Below, piece by piece: positions 24,862-38,109 of a stretch of 64,000 bases of DNA. The notes under the pieces were generated by a model, which saw nothing but the letters and a program-made list of their open reading frames with translations, did no database searches and had not been told where the DNA came from. Within the stretch, counting starts at the first letter, position 1, and each line of letters starts with the position of its first letter. The stretch comes from Syngnathus acus (Eukaryota > Chordata > Actinopteri > Syngnathiformes > Syngnathidae), in the NCBI RefSeq assembly GCF_901709675.1, contig NC_051092.1:2734491-2798490 (forward strand), written 5' to 3'. The position numbers were made by a program, and so were the translations under genes.

Positions 24862-26958
24862 GGGTGAAGAAAAAGTCTTACCCAAGTAAATTTCACTTGT
24901 GGTTGTAAAATGTGAGACAGAGACGAGGCGATTTTACAGGGTGACAAGGGGTGGCAGCTGCCCCCTCTTGCCACCCCTACCGCTGGCAATGAGTATATCA
25001 ATATTAAATTCAAAATGTCTTGATAGTTTCTGTAGTTTGTGCAAATGTCCTCCTGCAGTACACGTGTTTGGGAAGAATCGCTCGTTAGCCGGACCAAAGC
25101 GTCACTCCTCCTAACAGGCCCGTCATTCGCTTGTCAGTAACGTGTCAAAGCGAAGATGACATTTACAGCCTGCTCAAGTCACTGCCTCTAAAGCCCCTCA
25201 GGGGCCCCCTCTTGTAATAAATGCTTACCGTTTGTTAACAAAGAGGTCAGGGGGTGAAGGTTTATTAGATTTTCTCACACAGTCCAAAAATGTTTTTTTA
25301 CATGCTGGTCTTCCATTTTCTACATCCTGCGTTCAACTTTTTAGTGAATGATGTCTTTGCTGATTGGCTAGGAGAGATCACGTGGCCACAAGACTGAGGC
25401 GCGTGGCATCTTTTTCAAGTAGTTGACATCATTTTTGTTTGAATTTTTTTATTTTTCACTTTTTTTAGTCTATTTTGAGGGGCCAGATAAGAAAAAGGAG
25501 TCCTGTTTCATTCAAATGAGCCACAGCTCATCCCACTCCAATGTGGCTGCCATTTTTTAAATGTGCAAATTCCATAATATGTCCTCAATATAAATCAGAA
25601 ATATATTGGATTGTAAAAATCCTAGTCTGTATTGTAGTAGCCCAACCACCATATTGAACTTAACCCAGTGGAGAGTAGCAGCAGGAAAAAAAAAAAAAAG
25701 ATGAAGACCGCGTGTCACAGCTTGAGGGAAAAGCCTGAGTGCAACATCACACCCGACTCTTATCTGTGCTTGCATCCCCCCCCCCCCCGAGAGTTGCGTG
25801 TACTCCGGCAAACCGCGGGATTCAAAGGTATATCAGGTGCGTGACCTTAGGCTTTAGTGAAGATCTACCGCCAAGCAAACTCGCCGGGGCCACTGTAAGA
25901 TTTTCGCTCACCTCTCTTATGTCATAGCGTCAAACTTCCACACCGACATACCACGACACGGATGTCTTGCAAAATCCATTCGGATTCCCGTTTCTCCTCA
26001 TTAACCCCCAAGTTCATTGCTTAATGTGTCACGGGGCCAAAGGCCATTGTAATCTTTCTCAATGGACGCGGCGTTCTCGATCAAACCGCCTCGTGCTCGG
26101 CGACCGCTCGCATTGTTTTATTTTCCTGCTGACGTTCCGAGCGAAGGTGTGAAGGGATTCTTCCAAGTCTCCGAGGAGCGCCGCCACCCCGCCCACCCCC
26201 TCTTTGCAGTATCCTCAAAGCGGCGGATCCCACCCACCCAATTGTTCCCTACATAATCATATAAAAAGATTCAGGAAGAGTTGTTTTTTCTTTTTTTTTA
26301 TTGTTGTTGTGCTTTTCCTCCGCCGAACAATGCCCTTCCGCCGCAGGGTCCCATAACGGCTTACCAGTCTGCTCTGGGCGCACCTCCACCCCTCATCCCG
26401 CCCTCGCTATCTCCTTTTCCTCATCTGGCCCAGGCCCACTTCCATGTCCACGTCCCATTGTCTTTAGCTGAGGCAGCACGCGCGGGGCTGAGGCCAGTCC
26501 AAACATACTCATCTCTGGATCTGGACGCCCGCCAAGCATTATTCCAAAAAAAAAAAAAAAAGAAAATTACCACCGAAGCAACTTAAGACTTGTGTTTCAC
26601 AATGGAACAAAGGTGGCGGTCAGCGTGACTATCAAAGAAAGAACGAGGGAGGATCACGTTGTGATTATTTACAAGGCGTCTTTTCGTGTTTGGGGAAACC
26701 CAACCGTCAAGTGTGCGTGGCAGTTTTTGGGTAACTTTCGGATTTATTTCTCTGATGAGGGCATTTTTCTCTCATTTTCATATACTTATTCATATTCAAT
26801 ATACATATTTTTCAACATACTTTTGCCTTCACAGTATGAGCACTTTGCAAGTTGAAAAGAAAATGATGTACCAAAGTTTTGTTAACTTTCCTTGTTAGCT
26901 GTTAGCTGAGTTAGCAAGATGCCGATTGTAAATAATTAAGAGCAAGTCTTTGTTTTGT

Positions 26959-27063
26959 GCTCAAGTACATTTCAGAGTACGTAATATTTACTTCAGTCAA
27001 GAAATTCTGTTCTTTTAACACATCTGTACTTAAGTACGGATTGTGAGTACCTTTTCCACCTCG
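26959..27063. mobile_element. Remnant of a fish repeat ending GAGTACCTTTTCCACCTC
   Basis: CTCAAGTACATTTCAGAGTA, CTGTACTTAAGTACGG and GAGTACCTTTTCCACCTC resemble a known teleost DNA-transposon-derived repeat (ACTTAAGTA...GAGTACTTTTTCCACC). The left boundary is unclear and no terminal inverted repeat is resolved. Confidence 0.45.
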
Positions 27064-29136
27064 AGTGTGTGTGCATGTGTGAGTGTGTGTGTCACCATCC
27101 TCTGTCAGGAAAAGCAAAGCGGGAGCGTTCTCCGGACAAAGCTCCTTTGGCCGAGGAAGCGCTCCTCTCTATTGGCCTCTTTGTGGTCCGGCTAATGGAG
27201 CTTTCCTGTCAGCGGGCCGCACACTCCCCGTGCCGGGTGCGTTACGTGATAGAGAGCCTCTCCGGAGCGCCACGGGAAGTTCTGCGATCGGCAGATAACG
27301 ACGCTGCTCCCTCGTCTTCACACGCAGTAGTCGTGCGAGCGGAATCCGTGTATCATTTGTTATTTTTATTTTTAATCGGCAGTCAGGTATAATATTAAAA
27401 AAGATATTTCGTGTTAATCGGTCACACGCACATTTTTTATTTTATGTATTTCAATTTCAGAGAATGGGAATGAGTGGAGCCACTACGGTTGGCCAGAAAG
27501 TAGGTCGGCTGTGTTCACACCCACAACGGCGCAAACGCCTTGTTCTAAAAAGAAAACTCCAGGGCTCCAAACATGTATGTTAAACACTCAAGATCTCACT
27601 GAGAGCCAAGCAATGTCGAGATGAAGAGACAAGGAATTCACCGGGGTGGGGGCGCGGGCACGGGGGCCGTTCACACTGTTTAACACTCTTATCAAATGTA
27701 AGCGGAATCAAGTGAATAGCGGCCCACAGAGGAGCCGGGCTCGACTATTCAAAACCAATTATAAAATGATAATCCAGAGGTGTCACTTGTATTTAAATTT
27801 GCCAGTTAATTCAGGCATTTGCGCTTGTGTCAGGGGGATTTGTCAAGGACGCCGCCGCGGTCCCCCGTCCACACTTTTCTCACGTCGTTTAATTTAGACA
27901 GGACGTTAGCGTTTGTATTAACGTTATTATTCTCCCGCTGGGGGAACGTGTAACAGCTTCAAGATACTGTACCTGTTAATAAGAAGAAACCTGACTTTTA
28001 AAGGAGACATTATGCCTTTTTTTTTTTTTTAATTTAAAAGTTCCCAGGTGTTTTAAGCAAATGTCTGTGGCAAGCTTTCAAATATCTTATGCAGCAAAAT
28101 CTTTGGGGGGCATCAGGCGGTTTTGAGGGGGCGGTGCTTGCTCATGCAGAAATGAGCAACTTCTCCAAAAAAAAAAAAAAAAGAAATAATTGAAAATAAC
28201 TTTGACCCCCTTTCCCCTGAATCTAATAAGGATTTAAATTATGTGAAGAATGTGTGTCGTAAAAAAAATCTAACTATATTAACACACACACATGCAAATA
28301 TTTACATTCTGCAGTCTCCACAAAGAAAAAGTAATTAGCCATGGGATAAAGCCCAAAATTAATTGTCCATCAAAAGCAAATGTAGTGGAAAATATAATTT
28401 ATGGAAGGGTGGTGAAAATGGTGCACTTAAGCAAAAGTCTACATTCACTTGATTAACATTTAATTGGATTACTTTCACTTTTGAACATGATGAGTTGAGA
28501 GATTTCCAAAAAAAAAATCAATTCTCTAACTTTTAGGAAAATGGCTGTTAATGTGTGTTTGGGAGGTCAAGCATCCCATATTGTGCCACTGGGGCCATAC
28601 CAACCTCCCATTTGAAGCCATGTCTGCACTCAATGTCGTCCTCTCTCCGCTTTGGCCCTTCAGAAAGGACTTGCCCTTCTTCCTGTCAGCTGTCCGCTGG
28701 GACCGCCACTCTCCATGTCGCCTCATTGGCATGCTAAAGAGGCCCTGATATTACATTTAAAGAGGGACTTACACTCGCCTATTGAGGGCTTACATCCAGG
28801 GCATTTTAATGTTTTTTTTTTTGTTTGTTTGGTTTTTTCCTCTTCTAGCAGCTTCGGTTCTTGGAAGTCATCCAAGTAGATTGAAAAGATAAGCGAGGTT
28901 GTGGAGCACGCATAGAGGGAGCTTATTGACAGCGTCGAGCTTGGACAAATGGAAACAATGCGCTTGACTGTTAGCCACTGACGGGCTTTGCTGCTTTTAT
29001 TATTGCACGAGGAACATAAGTGTCCCAAGTGGGCCCTTTTTTTTTCCCTTTCCCCAAAGCTTTTCTTTTCCTTCTTCCTAGAAAGCCAATCCACAGCAGC
29101 AATTTGTAAATCAAGAGCCAGGCAGAATGGCCGATG

Positions 29137-29157
29137 TTTTTTTTTTTTTTTTTTTTT
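29137..29157. repeat. Poly-T run of about 21
   Basis: Uninterrupted T homopolymer. On the minus strand it could be the A tail of an unrecognised retroposon. Confidence 0.9.
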
Positions 29158-29937
29158 GAGACGGTTGAAGTGGTTGCCCTAATTTCCCCTCCCATGTTTA
29201 TTTCTCGATTCTATTGTAGTTCTGCTATTTGTTGGTATAGAGTGTAATTATTAAATTTATGATAATGAAAATAATTTCTTTTAGCTGTGCCAAATGTTTG
29301 TAAAACGTAAGTGTGGAGGGAGCAAATAAATCAGCGTGGGGTGTGGTGGGGGGGAAACAAAGTCGGTGACACGCTGATAAACCCCTGCCCCGCGTTTATG
29401 TGCCATTTTGCAAGGAAATCAGAAGGTAATCATGTATGAGAGCCGAGGTTAAGGCGCAATGTAACAGACTATTAAGTTTAATATAGATATGTAGAGTAAG
29501 CATATGTGTGTGGGCGGGTGGTGGGGGGGGGCAGCATGAATAAATCTGGGTCACGCCAGCCTGCACGCTGCTCAATTGAACTCTCAATTAGCCTCTGCAC
29601 CAGCGTTTGATTTCACAAATATAATTCTGTGACGATTAATGCAATGTAGCCGCTTTCTCGGTCGGAGCCGTTTGCTGTTTTCTGCCTTAACCCCATGACA
29701 CAGAAGTTCAATACACTATTTGAGTTTGTAGGTTTTTAAAAATATTGCATCAATAAATATAAAGACATAATTGTTTTGTGTCCTAACTTGCAAATTGTGG
29801 CGCTGTAAATGAGTGGAAAAAATAGTAATTATGAATATAGTTTTCAAAAATATAAATAAAGGCAATCGGTGACATTGACGCATATTTAAAACAGGTATAC
29901 ACTTGTTGAAATGCACTATACACTATCAGGTGAAAAA

Positions 29938-29976
29938 GTGTGTGTGTGTGTGTGTCTGTGTGTGTGTGTGTGCGCG
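29938..29976. repeat. (GT)n microsatellite
   Basis: About 19 GT units with one CT interruption, ending in GCGCGG. Confidence 0.93.
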
Positions 29977-32940
29977 GCACAAAGGCATGATGATGAAAGT
30001 GATCTATCACATGACGCCAAACACTACAGTCAAGTGAGTGGCTGCTCTCCGTGTTGCCTTCAGGGGCTCCTAATTGGATCTGTGTTTTGCGAGACTCTCA
30101 GACCTCCATGACTTTAGTGTATTAAAAAAAAAATCCGCTTTTTGTTTTGGCTAGGCATCATTGGATTGTCCTCCCCCCATCTGCACGGGAGGCAAAAGAA
30201 ATGATGTGATATTAAATTTCAATAACACGTTTTCCCAGCTCCTCCAGAGTACAAGCAATCAGATCTTAAATTGGATCTGTAACGTATGCTCACTGACCCA
30301 CAAATCGCTTGGCCATCAAACAGACTCATTACGTGGCAGATGAGTGTTTGTGAGCGGAGCGCTTGGGGGGGGGGGGGGTGTCGTGTGTCGTACCGCTAAC
30401 ACGGACAAGGTATTTAAACGTTTCCTTTTTTTTTTTTTTTTTTTTAAAATGACATGTTTCATTTCTTCCAGAGGGGATGCGCTTCAGACCCTCGAAAGTA
30501 AATGTTGCTAAAAAGTCATCAAGGCAGAATATTAAAATGCCATCAAATAAGAATCCCACTAATGCGATGGGGTCGGGGGGGTGCAGGTACACAGGCGGCT
30601 GGGGTCAGGGAAGCGAGGTCGTGTAGGGTGGGGGGTGTTTCCGGGAGAAAGACTATTTGTTCCCCTTGGCTGGCTTTTTTCCCTCTTCAATAATTTATTA
30701 AACTAGCTAACCCCCTGCCCTCCCTTTTTTCTTCTTCTTCTTCTTTGCCCGTCCACATCATGTATCGCTTAGCTTAGCCCACCAAAAGGTGGAAGTAGTT
30801 CAACTTGCCTCTCATCTGAGTAGACTTGACATCATTTATAGTTTGGGTGTGCCTTCATCTTGAATGCCTGCAAATTGTATTCAGGGGGGGTCATTTCTTG
30901 GTTTTTACATCCCAACATGGCCGCCCGTGTTCGTCTCTTTCTTTTGAGGCCATTACCAGGCTGACAAGCCACCAGCTGTCTCTAATTGCCCACTAATGGG
31001 GGTGCGTCGCTCTGACCGTTTGTCCGTGTGTTGCGTTCCAGCTTCGACAACGGGGGTCCTTCTGGCTGGTCAAATCAAAGCGGATGCAAAAAGCCGCACC
31101 GCGTTATTACGTCCTTACCGAGGCCGCAGCTCATTTCTTCACGCACCCAAAAAGTCGGTGTGTGTGTAGGTGTGTATATGCTAAATAAAGGTTTGATTAT
31201 TTGAATGAGCTATCACCTGGATTTGAAAATGTGTCACATGTGCCATTTTCCGCCATTGCTGTTTTCCATTCTTGTCATCCAAACCTTGCCGGAAGACGAG
31301 GAGTCTTCCCCCCCCTGCGTCATCTGGCCCCGCTAATAGATGTGAGAAGGTCATCAGACATTAGCGGCGGCGCGAGTACGTTAGCATTTGTGCAGGGCCG
31401 CCGCTGTGTGTGCGTGTGTGACGGCGTTGGGACAGGCAGGCCTTTTCACGGTGATGAATGGCTTTTTTCAAGCGTTCTGCTCTCTAGTTATGAGAAGGCT
31501 GACCTGGTCATTGGACGACTTTATGACGCTATAAAAAATGTATGTCAGTTCGCAGTCTCTAATGCCATCCCTAAATGGGGGAGGGGGCAGCGGGCGGGGG
31601 CGGAATGGTAAAAAGGCCATTTACCGTTCCTCTAAATAGCTCTCTGACCGCCCTGTTATTCTCCTTTTGGATTTTTCACCTTTTTTTAATCGCTAACATT
31701 TAAATCCCGGCGTGGGTTTTCACACTTAGCTAACAAAAGGTGCTACCACATTGGTGTCATCACCTGGTCAAATCAAAAACCATTCAATCCCAATGTTGTC
31801 ATAATACCTTCAGCTACGGTTAGCTAATTCCGCATTTTTAGCATTAGTCAGGTTCCAACCAAATTATTCCACATTTAGTACTTGTGCCACCTCTGGAACT
31901 TGTTGAAGCGTGAACACCTGAAATGTAATCAAAACCCCTCAAGAAGTTGGAGGCGGATAAAGGAATGTTTCCATTACCAGATTAGAGAGGCAAAACAGAG
32001 CCATAGTTGCGGCGCTGGCGGTTGGCAGTTGGGGGTGAACCGCATGACTCTGTCTCTTGGCCAACAATCAATCATGGCTCTCTCTGCAGTCTCTTTAATC
32101 TGAAAACAGCTGTAATCTGCGCTCATTGTTGCCCGACTAGATTGTTCGGCAAACTATTACCATAACTGTCAGCCCGAATCGGAGAAATAATCTCGTGGCC
32201 GGGGACAGATGCGCTACCTCTGCATTATTGATACGGTCATCCGAGGGAGAGGGGGGAATTATAAGACGTAGCTCTATTTACAAAGGGAGATTGGCCCGCC
32301 GCTTGAGAGTGACTGAGTCGGACAGGCAGCGCTCGAAAGTGAGATACGGCTGAGCCCGGGTGGAAAAAACACATTTCCTGGCTCGTCGAGGGTCAGCTCA
32401 CCCCTCGGGTATACCTCTTTGCTGGAAATGAGTCACCGGCATACACAATGGACCGATTTCGGGGAAGTGCTTTCTCCTTGGGCTATTTTACCGTATTCTA
32501 ATACGTACTGTATCTTGTTTTTGTTTTGCTTGTTGGTTTTTTTTTTTTTTTTAAGCCGGTGCCATGACCTCAGTGTTTAACTCATAGCCGGGAATAAACG
32601 TTGGGTCCCCGCAGGGATTTCTTGTTGTCTACCTAAATGAAATTCAGGAATGTTAAGCACAAGCGTTTCCATTTCAAGTGGCAAACCACATCAACTAATG
32701 CATGTTTATTTATTTACTCGCACTGTAGGTGTGGATGGATTTCGTTTCGTAGGTAGACCTCAGACATTTGAACCGTGAAACTTTGGACTGCGAGGCCGTC
32801 CGGTTGAGGGTTTACTCCATCGGACGGTTTTCCCCAGCTCAGGACGGGACATTGACTTACGTTAGTCTCGGTGCGTTACAACTACGACTGTACACAGCCA
32901 TTATTTCAAACTCGGGGTCACTGATACACACCGGTACACA
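29977..32940. other. Noncoding DNA
   Basis: Unique sequence with G and T runs. 31270-31420 and 32100-32430 are repeat-poor and moderately GC-rich. The 136-codon frame at 31201-31611 is low complexity near its VCVCDGVG part (a GT-rich tract) and is not protein-like. Confidence 0.5.
30365..30445. repeat. G14 run followed by T20 run
   Basis: Fourteen consecutive G (30365-30378), then about 47 bp later twenty consecutive T (30426-30445). Both are likely length-variable and error-prone in assembly. Confidence 0.9.
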
Positions 32941-33021
32941 CCAGTGACTCGTTCACCTGGCGTGGGATTGGTTCCACCTCACTGACCGCATGTGAGAATG
33001 GTTGTTTGCATGTACCCTGCC
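32941..33021 (+). mobile_element. Diverged tRNA-derived SINE fragment
   Basis: The order AGTGACTCGTTCACC, GTGGGATTGGTTCCACCTCA, then GTGAGAATGGTTGTTTG and TGTACCCTGCC follows the body of a common fish SINE. Its consensus has a B-box-like GGGTTCGATTCC and then GTGTGAATGGTTGTTTG..GCCCTGCG. Both ends are eroded. Confidence 0.55.
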
Positions 33022-36000
33022 GTTAACCCGTCACAAATTTGGTCCACCGTGCTCAGTATGGAGAGATATTTGTGAATTCAATAATAAGTCAAAAATTGGG
33101 GATTAAAAATAAAACATCTTTTCTGTAGATTCATAAAACGGGACAATTTGATCCACAACATATAACGATGCGATCCGAAATTCCGTGTTTCTGCCGAGTT
33201 ATCCAAATACTTAACTCCCTACAGTGGACAACTAAAAAGCAGTCATGGGAACTTGCCGTCATTCAACATGAATTGACCTCCCCTAAAGAACTAAACAAAG
33301 TCCAACATATGGTATGTCAGAACCACTTATACAACCTAGAACTCGGATTATTTACATAAGATGTCTTTGCGGTACTCGTGTATCGAAACAAACGCAACAG
33401 TTTAAAAAAAAAAACATACCGCAAATGACTGTTATGAGACAGCTCTAATCCCCAAAACATAAATCTGTATTTTTACAACCCTCACTGACATGTTATACGT
33501 GTACAGTTAGTGTTTTGAAATGTTTAAGCGGACCCGGTTTAACGACTCTATAACTTTTATCGTCATCATATGCTCGCAAACCGAGTCCTGCGATTTCTAC
33601 TCGTGCAACTTGTATATATTAAATTTAGAACTGGAACTGGCATCCAAAAAACTCCATTTTCCATTATCGTATTGAGACCAGTGAGCGAGTTTCAGTTGGA
33701 TTCAAAACTTCTGCTTCCATGTTTTAAAATGCCTCACTGGTTTTGTAGTTTGTGTGCTCGTATTCCTACAAAATGCTCAGCGTCAACTATTTGCCAGGCT
33801 TTGCTTTGTTGCAACATGTGGGCCCTTGTTGGCAAAAGGCCATCTTTGGCAGGCTCCTGAAAAAGCGATTACAAGCGCTGGCATATGGATGGACAAATAG
33901 TTCCCCCCCCCCCCGTTCAGCGCATCCAGTCTGTGCCATCTTCACGCCCTCAAAAAGAGACGTGACGGATGTGCGGAAGTGTCGGCTGGGCTAGGGCCAG
34001 CTCCCGCTTTTGGGCAGGCAGCGTGAAGCTTCTGCTTTGCTGTCGATTCTGAATTCAGGATGAAAAAGTGTGCAGTCGTCTGTTTGAAACCTTAGCTGGC
34101 AATGTTGACGTAACTTGGAGCAACAATTTTTCCAGTGTGGGCAAACTGCGGGTTGCGTACACCTCGGCAACATCGATATGCAGTACTAAATTGAAGACTC
34201 AGCTCCTCTCTTGCTTCTCAATACGGTTGTAATATTAATCGCTCTTTGCAAAGGATAAAGAATACATACCAGTGATTATTTTCTCTGTTGCCATACTTTA
34301 GATATACGGTTGCGTAAATGCTAACAACAGCGCCACATGGATGCTAATTGTTAACTCATGTTCTTTTACAATTTCCTTTTGTATGTTAGCACTTTAAATA
34401 CTCAAAATGTCTGACAGTACCATTGTGCTATTGATTCATTATTTCATTTTTAATTTTTAATTGTATTTTAATTATTTATTATTATTTTTTAAAATATATT
34501 TATTATGGTTATTTTTCGGAACCGTGTCAAAATTGAGCCTTTGTTCACTTACGTCGAGCGGAGAAAGATCACATTTTTTTTATACCCCAAATAATGTGGT
34601 ATTAACTTTTTTTCTCCAAATCTATGGATGCTCATTAATCATCCTGACCTCCATATATTGCTTTTGCAAACTTAATCCTGTATGTAAATTTGATCACGCA
34701 TTAACACCGGGCTCACATGCCGTTATAAGTCGATGATACAGCTTTCAAATTGTCCCATGCGCTCTTATTTCGAAACGCATTTCTTCATGTCTGGAGCTGT
34801 TCAGGCGCCAGTCGGTGGCAGAGGTGGCGCGACCTCCTCGGATCCATAATTCACACCTGTTAGTCGACTTCCCCCTCACTCCCCCCTCACCCTGTCATTT
34901 GTGAGTATACTCAGGATTAGAGGTTAACAAAAGAGAAACAGGCCAAACACCGCCGCCGCTACAACAGATCAATGTCAAGTAAATAACCTTTTCTACCTTA
35001 TTTCCTGACTTGTATTGATCCGTCTGTGCTGTCGGCACTCTTTTTCATTCACTGGCCACACACATACATACTACACCCGCACGACGGATTTTAAAACGCC
35101 GTTAACTGCCTTGTTTTTATTTACAGTCTAAAAATGGTTCCCATTAAAAATATAATAATATTTTTTTAGTTTTTTTACTCTAAATTATATTTGGATCATT
35201 TTGTTTTTATTATTTTTCATGTATATAATAGTTCACTGGTTTCTTTTCCATTTCTATCCACTATGTACATTGAATTTCTGAAAGGTGATCAGTGGAAGCA
35301 CCTGTGCTAAATTTTATTTTATATTAATGAGCCACTGCTCCTCCCACCCCTCGACCATCGGGTGTGTTTGTATATTACGATTTATATACAAGCATCTCAA
35401 AAGGAAATTTCCCATAATAGAATTGATTTTGTGTGAAATCTTGAAAGAGATAATATGGTCGTCAAAGTTCTGGACAAGGATGTGCTTTTCTACAAATGTC
35501 CAAAGACAGATTTCAGCCAAGTCTTTCTTAATTTATCTCATTTTGGATCTTATTGGATTGTGCAGGTGTACCAGAGAAGAGGGACAAGATATGGATCTTC
35601 TTGCGTGCTTGCTAAAGCAAACATTTTCATTAGCCGCGCCGGGCTCCGAGTGCCAAAGGTGGCGCGGTAATAAAGAGCACCTGCTGGTGTCACACACACG
35701 GCCCGGGGCTTTTCTACTCTGACTTCTGCGAGCTACTCGAGTCATTCGATATGGTCCCGGTGACATAATGTCACAAAGACCACCGGTGATGGCATTCTTT
35801 TTGGTGAAACCCAAGGAGTGGCTGGCTTGCCCTAAGAGTTTCTTGAAGGTTTATTGAAAGCGACTCTTGCGCTTGACTTTGCGGGTAGTAAACTTGCACG
35901 ATTTGTTTTTTTTGTCTTTCTACCATCTCAAAAGTGCTCTGCTGGTTTAGTGCGGGTCAGCGACTTTGGAAGATAACGTTCTGCTTGTTGTTGCAGAAGT

Positions 36001-36979
36001 AGGCGCAGGAAACAATAAACTAGATCAGATTATATACCAAGTAGAACTTTCTAGAATGCTAACCTAAGTGGAAGTTTCTAATCCAACCGTAACTTGTTGG
36101 CTGACGTCAGCACTTTTAGGCAACGACGATTTTAGGTGCCGAACCAAGTTCTAATTTCAATATATACAAGTCGCGCCTAAAAAAGTGTCGGTTGAGAAAG
36201 TTTCTGCTGGAAAAAGTTGGCGCGGATATGGAGCAAAGGTCACGGGAGATGATTAATAAATAATTTGTACTAAACGTCGTTTGTGCAGCTTTTTTTTTTT
36301 TTTTTGCACGCGCTGGCTTGTTATTGTTCACCGGCTTTTCGGCGAAAGTGAAAGTAGGCCCTCCGGTTTAAAAGGAAAAAAAAAAATGGAGAAAGCTAAA
36401 GATGTTCTCCACGGTCTGAGGTCGCTGACCTTTTCTGTAGCTGTCTGCGTTGCACCTCGGGGCACCTGCTCATGTCAGGCCTCTCTTAGATTCCACAAAT
36501 CGCGGTTAGCTACTGGTTATTTTCAGCTACGCTAAGTGATCCCCGTGACCCCAGAGGTCTGACGCGCTATTTTTTTTTTTTAAAGCTACAAGCCACAGCC
36601 ATCGCCTCCGGATCAAAGTCTTCAAAAGTCGGGTTCTACTCAGGCATCCATTGAAATAAGAGCTTCCAGCCTCCACGTTTAGTGTACCCAGCCACATCGT
36701 GGCCTGACTTGACTTAATCACTCGCTGGCCAACATGACCTCCTCCACCCCTCCCACAAATTAAAATGCGCCTATGTTTCCTAACCCCACTAACACTGACG
36801 GATAGTCGGACAACAAAGTGGCGCAGGCCAACTTGTATTGTCTAGCAATCGGATTTTTACAGTTTTGAAAATATGACACGGTTGTTTATAAGTTATGGAC
36901 GGCAGACTGAGGAGAGATATTGTACTCTGTTCCTTCCATTCTCTCACTTAATCCTGCTTGCGTTCACTTCCCTTTCCTG
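33022..36979. other. Noncoding DNA
   Basis: Unique sequence with a C12 run (33903-33914) and AT-rich DNA at 34430-34520 and 35130-35230. The 145-codon frame at 35285-35722 has no recognisable domain and is overlapped by frames on the other strand. Confidence 0.5.
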
Positions 36980-37330
36980 TTTCCACCGCCGTTGCGCCGT
37001 TCCTCCCCCTGCCCGCCCGGCCCGGCCCGGCCTAGCCCGGCAGGATGCCGCGTCTGTGGCCCCTCGGCAGATAATGTGACGCACACGTGTGCTGGCGGAA
37101 GACGGGGGGCCGCCGGCCACAAAAGGACGCCCCCGTGCTACGATAACACGAGGAAGCGAGGGGAGGAAGAGGTGTCTGCAGGAAGCCGGCAAGTCTGCTC
37201 GTGAAGGTCCTCACGGAGGGATCGCACTTATCTGAGACCGCGGGTGACACCCCCTGAATACACACGTCGACACACTCCTCACTCTTGACGCCCCCTCGAC
37301 ACGGGTGGAAAGGCTGACAGGCTTTTTATT
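36980..37330. other. GC- and CpG-rich patch
   Basis: Contains the tandem CCCGGCCCGGCCCGGCCTAG and many CpG dinucleotides (ACGCACACGTGTGC, GGCCGCCGGCC). It stands out from AT-rich flanks and lies about 600 bp from the 3' end of the LINE. It may be a small CpG island and thus an unmethylated regulatory element or distant promoter. The minus-strand open frame of 177 codons at 37211-37744 has no recognisable domain and is best explained by base composition. Confidence 0.4.
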
Positions 37331-37895
37331 GGTTGTCATCACAGCGCCGGGATAGTTACAGAGCACCCAGCTGCGACAACTCAAATTGTTGTAAATTGAG
37401 CCGCTCGAGGTGACACAAAGCGAGCGTCTTTGGAAAGAACGCATTTTTCTTTCGCAATTTAAAATAGTTCCCAGGTGTCTTAATGATAATTCAGCCGCTG
37501 AGAATTTCAGCGGGCTGACTTTACTGTACACCCCCCCCCCCCCCGTCTGTCGAATGATAAACTTACGAGCAGACCTAATCCTCCAGAAACGCCCCCCCTC
37601 CCTCCTTTTCCTCACCCGCTGCATCGCTTTACATTGCCCAAACAGATGTAGTCCGGGGTGGAAATTTGCCATGAAATTGGGAGCCGCTTGGTGAGGAGCT
37701 GTTTTCATGACAGTGCACTGACTGAGCACATCCAATCTCGCCACATATCCGCCCCACCCCTGACATCCTCACTTCTTATTATGAAGGGGGAGAGTGGGTG
37801 GGCTGTAAGATCTCACGTCTGACTCAATAAATCCTTGGCGTTTTTTTTTTTCTCGATTATTCAAAGTACAAATGACTTTGTGACAACCCCAGCTT
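37331..37895. other. Noncoding flank of the LINE 3' end
   Basis: Holds a C14 run at 37531-37544 and unique sequence. The insertion point of the LINE is after CCCCAGCTT near 37895. Confidence 0.55.
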
Positions 37896-37926
37896 AAGAT
37901 TCAAGATTCAAGATTCAAGATTCAAG
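37896..37926 (-). repeat. Heptamer tail of the LINE, (GAATCTT)4
   Basis: Four perfect copies of AAGATTC plus a partial copy on the plus strand. Short tandem oligomers at the 3' end, in place of poly-A, are characteristic of CR1/L2-clade LINEs. They fix both the orientation and the 3' boundary of the element. Confidence 0.9.
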
Positions 37927-38109
37927 AGTTTTTATTCGCCATGTTTGAGCGTGCCAAACAAGGAATTTGACTTCGGTAAAACACACCCTCTGTTCAACAT
38001 ATAGGTGACTAACAACACTCAGGACATGTGAATAATGGCAAAAACAGTGTAGACAAATTCAAAAGGTGTGAAGAGCAGGATGTTATTGCACAGTAATGCC
38101 TCTGAGACT

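Larger units (their letters stand above)
22534..25700. other. Noncoding DNA
   Basis: Outside the candidate element at 23450-23740 there are G8/C11 runs, a GT microsatellite and unique sequence. The 118-codon frame at 24219-24575 spans a C11 run and a G9 run and has no domain. Confidence 0.5.
25701..29936. other. Noncoding DNA with an exon-like patch
   Basis: 26347-26540 is GC-rich and open, after a pyrimidine tract and CCGCAG (acceptor-like). It encodes proline-rich text with no recognisable domain, runs into a poly-A stretch and lacks a clear donor, so I do not call an exon. A G/C-rich patch at 27120-27300 contains partial inverted repeats. Other open frames are short. Confidence 0.45.

Noticed and set aside
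27130-27205. Possible RNA hairpin (CCGGACAAAG paired with CTTTGTGGTCCGG)
   Set aside because: The stem needs a 3-base bulge and a loop of about 40 bases. It is too weak to call a microRNA or structured RNA.
31201-31611. 136-codon plus-strand open frame
   Set aside because: Part of it translates a GT-rich tract and no domain is visible.
35285-35722. 145-codon plus-strand open frame
   Set aside because: Unrecognisable translation with frames of similar length overlapping on the opposite strand.
37211-37744. 177-codon minus-strand open frame
   Set aside because: No recognisable domain. The region is GC-rich with few stops and a C14 run crosses the frame as a glycine run.
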